A DNA stretch of 16,382 nt from JBBQUP01 sp038212305. Lineage in GTDB: Bacteria > Bacteroidota > Bacteroidia > Bacteroidales > Marinilabiliaceae. Position 1 is the stretch's first letter; the number at the start of each line of letters is the position of its first letter. The notes under the pieces were generated by a model that made no database searches, had not been told where the DNA came from, and was given only the letters and a program-made list of their open reading frames with translations. The position numbers and the translations under genes were made by a program. Below are positions 14,563 to 16,382 of the stretch, piece after piece. The stretch spans positions 1-16,382 of the forward strand of contig JBBQUP010000078.1 in the NCBI GenBank assembly GCA_038212305.1. Direction: 5' to 3'.

Positions 14563-15495
14563 CTATGGTTTAAGAATCTCTCGTATTTTTATTTCATCTA
14601 ACTGAATTTGAGCGATTAATTTCTCAATCGAATCAAAGCGAATCTCATCTCGCACGCGACAAACAAACTCAACGCTAATCTCTTCGGAATAGATATCATT
14701 CTCAAAATCAAAAATATGAACTTCAATGGAACGATTCGAATCTTCTTTTGAAACGGTAGGTCTTATTCCAATATTTAACATCCCCGACCATCGCTTCCCT
14801 AAAACATTTATGTAGCAAGCATATACACCGTCTTTAGGAATTAACTTTAAAGATTCCTCGGGCTGAACATTGGCTGTTGGATAATTGAGTTTTCGCCCCA
14901 TTCGCATTCCTCCAACTACTATTCCTGAAACAAAATATCGATATCCTAATAATTCATTGGCTTTTTCAACCAGTCCTTCTAATAATAAATTGCGAATATT
15001 TGTTGATGATGCTTTTTGATTGTTGATAATAACCGCTTGCATCACTTTTATACTAAAGTTATGTTTTGATTGAATCTCATTAGAATGATCGGAAATTTTT
15101 AACTGATCACTCCCAATTTTATGATTAAACCCAACAATCCACTGGATCGCATGAATTTTATCAACCAAAATATTTTTAATAAAATTATCGGCTGTTAAAT
15201 TTGCAATAGATTCATTAAAAGGCATTATAACAACATGATGAATCCCATATCGACTAAATAATTGGGTTTTTTCTTCAAGAGAGGTAATAAACTGCAATTC
15301 GCAGTCAAATTGATTGAAAAAAAGTCGCGGATGAGGCCAGAAGGTAATAATTACAGATTCTCCACCTATTTCATTCGCAAGCTCAACCGTTCGTTTTATA
15401 AGTGCCTGATGGCCTAAATGAACTCCATCGAACATTCCAATTGTGACAACTGGTTTTATAGCAACAAACTGATCTAATCCCGAATAAATTTTCAC
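14563..15495 (-). CDS. ribF: Bifunctional riboflavin kinase / FMN adenylyltransferase
   Basis: RibF makes FMN and then FAD from riboflavin with two ATP. From GTG at 15495 it has 310 residues, starting VKIYSGLDQF; a TTG one codon earlier is the alternative. The N-terminal FMN adenylyltransferase part holds VVTIGMFDGVHLGHQALI (about 16-33) and TFWPHPRLFF, then SSTNIRNLLLEGLVEKANEL near the domain end. The C-terminal kinase part has GRKLNYPTANV (about 200-210), DGVYACYI and LNIGIRPTV (about 240-248). The adenylyltransferase segment GFNHKIGSDQLKISDH departs from the more usual G-Y-D-H-R-F-G...R-x-G-D, so the second ATP site may be altered. It follows the response-regulator gene by about 73 nt on the same strand. 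Confidence 0.93.
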   Translation of the reverse strand: MKIYSGLDQFVAIKPVVTIGMFDGVHLGHQALIKRTVELANEIGGESVIITFWPHPRLFFNQFDCELQFITSLEEKTQLFSRYGIHHVVIMPFNESIANLTADNFIKNILVDKIHAIQWIVGFNHKIGSDQLKISDHSNEIQSKHNFSIKVMQAVIINNQKASSTNIRNLLLEGLVEKANELLGYRYFVSGIVVGGMRMGRKLNYPTANVQPEESLKLIPKDGVYACYINVLGKRWSGMLNIGIRPTVSKEDSNRSIEVHIFDFENDIYSEEISVEFVCRVRDEIRFDSIEKLIAQIQLDEIKIREILKP

Positions 15496-15515
15496 CAAAT
15501 TCTGTTTTTACTTTG

Positions 15516-15523
15516 CAAAAGTA
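15516..15523 (-). promoter_or_regulatory. Candidate -7 element for ribF
   Basis: On the minus strand TACTTTTG matches TAnnTTTG exactly, about 20 nt upstream of the ribF start. No TTTG sits at the proper -33 distance. It is embedded in a near-palindrome, TTACTTT-GCA-AAAGTAA (about 15508-15524), which could be an operator. Confidence 0.4.
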
Positions 15524-15568
15524 ACAAAACCCTGTAAATTTTAGATTTTAAAACCAAATAGGTTAAAA

Positions 15569-16258
15569 CTAAAAATTCATAACTTCTCGCAAGCGTTTGT
15601 ATCCAGTACGACTTATTTTCAGTCTATTTTTATTTACTAAAACAGCCATATATGAATCTTTGTCGTATGGTTCAAGCTTTTCGATAAAATGAGCATTTAC
15701 AATATAGGACCGATGGATTCGGACAAATTGATTAGCAGGCAAATGAGTTTCGAAATACAACATCGTATGCTGTTTTAAAAACTTGTTTTGCAATGTATGA
15801 ATCATCACATAATCAGCCTCTGCTTCGAAATATACAATATCATTTAATTGCAAAACAATCAACTCATTTCCATTTTTAATTACAATTCTATTGAGCTTAT
15901 TCCCAGTAGATTCAAGCACATCTATGGCTGGAATTTGAATATTCAATGAACTGGATGTTCGTTGAGCGTACGCCTTTTCAACCGCGTGATTAATTCTGTC
16001 GATTGAAAATGGTTTTAACAAATAATCAACAGCATTTAACTCAAAAGCTTTGATTGCATATTCATCAAAGGCAGTGACAAAAATAATGAAAGGACCTTTA
16101 TCCAGCACTTCAACCAACTCTAATCCAGTGATTTTGGGCATTTGAACATCTAAAAACACCAAATCAGGATTTACTTCCTGAATTAGTTTTAATGCCTCAA
16201 AACCATTGCCACACTGTCCAACAATATCAATTAATGCATTGCATTTTACAATAGTCCG
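15569..16258 (-). pseudogene. LytTR-family response regulator, 5' end missing
   Basis: The frame is open from 16258 to the stop at 15569 and gives most of a two-component response regulator. The receiver part reads IDIVGQCGNGFEALKLI, then PDLVFLDVQMPKITGLEL (phosphoacceptor Asp encoded at 16150-16148), FVTAFDEYA and VDYLLKPFS with the conserved Lys. The LytTR DNA-binding domain occupies the last 105 residues or so: IVYFEAEADYVMIHT, then FVRIHRSYIVNAHFIEKL, then RLKISRTGYKRLREV. The first 20-25 receiver residues (strand 1 and the acidic DDE pocket) are absent: in-frame TAA occurs at 16261-16259, and none of the three frames upstream encodes them. The first complete start codon in frame is TTG at 16162, inside the receiver, so the product would be inactive in signalling. 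A sensor kinase partner is not visible. Confidence 0.75.
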
Positions 16259-16265
16259 TTAGATT

Positions 16266-16382
16266 TTAAGCGGCAATTTTGCCGTATTCCAATAGTTCTT
16301 TGACAATTTTTTGATTTTTAGCAGTGTTTGGATTAATAGCAAACCTGCACATAAATCGTTCGAGCATCAATGTATTGTTGTA
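16266..16382 (-). CDS. C-terminal fragment of an unidentified protein, possible transposase
   Basis: An open frame enters from the window edge and runs 38 codons to a TAA at 16268-16266. It includes LMLERFMCRFAINPNTAKNQ and ends ELLEYGKIAA. I do not recognise the family. The stop lies about 10-20 nt from the point where the response-regulator reading frame breaks off, which is the spacing expected for a transposase ending close to the terminal repeat of an insertion sequence. A 6-bp hairpin CGGCAA/TTGCCG (16271-16284) overlaps the last codons. A different gene placed there by deletion or rearrangement is the alternative. Confidence 0.45.
   Translation of the reverse strand, partial: YNNTLMLERFMCRFAINPNTAKNQKIVKELLEYGKIAA

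Noticed and set aside
1..16382. tRNA, rRNA or CRISPR array
   Set aside because: No cloverleaf-like segment, rRNA signature or regularly spaced direct repeat with unique spacers was seen. The 7-nt tandem tract at 3384 is far too short for a CRISPR array.

Overview
The window is about 16.4 kb of AT-rich chromosomal DNA that reads as Bacteroidota, probably a Bacteroidales/Marinilabiliales-type marine or facultatively anaerobic lineage. Three things point that way. The clearest promoter, upstream of rpmH, is TTTG-N19-TATTTTTG, which fits the Bacteroidota housekeeping consensus (TTTG / TAnnTTTG). Shine-Dalgarno sequences are weak or absent. The envelope gene content (a DUF5777-like barrel, OB-fold tRNA_anti-like protein, YceI proteins, many lipoproteins, a LytTR regulator) is typical of the phylum. 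The phylum call is an inference from these features; no rRNA or marker comparison was possible.

Layout. (1) 10-1286, plus strand: an ECF-like sigma factor and the 16S rRNA methyltransferase rsmG, ending in a hairpin shared with the convergent minus-strand genes. (2) 1364-6707, minus strand: an extracytoplasmic block. In transcription order it holds a YceI lipoprotein with an N-terminal carboxypeptidase-regulatory-like domain, an ethylbenzene-dehydrogenase-related/cytochrome c lipoprotein, a small monohaem cytochrome lipoprotein, a 319-nt spacer with inverted and heptameric repeats, a DUF5777-like barrel, a periplasmic YceI protein and a membrane-anchored OB-fold protein. (3) 6902-7588, plus strand and divergent from that block: an FNR-like regulator whose four cysteines match the [4Fe-4S] ligand pattern of FNR. 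The intergenic DNA carries a perfect 10-bp inverted repeat and three TTGCT repeats. (4) 7762-11051, plus strand: rpmH, a PASTA protein, rluD and ddl, covering translation and cell-wall functions. (5) 11061-14480: sucC (minus), a SpoU/TrmH methyltransferase (plus) and ahcY (minus). (6) 14563-16382, minus strand: ribF and a LytTR response regulator that has lost its N-terminal start. Its 5' end abuts the end of an unrelated open frame that runs off the window, probably an insertion element.

The most interesting part is 1364-7588. A putative oxygen-sensing Crp/Fnr regulator is transcribed away from a set of exported haem, YceI (isoprenoid-binding fold), barrel and OB-fold proteins. This looks like an uncharacterised envelope redox or lipid-quinone module under FNR-type control. 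The co-location and domain content are seen directly; the joint function is inference. The rest is ordinary core metabolism and housekeeping, with several well-formed terminators between convergent genes.
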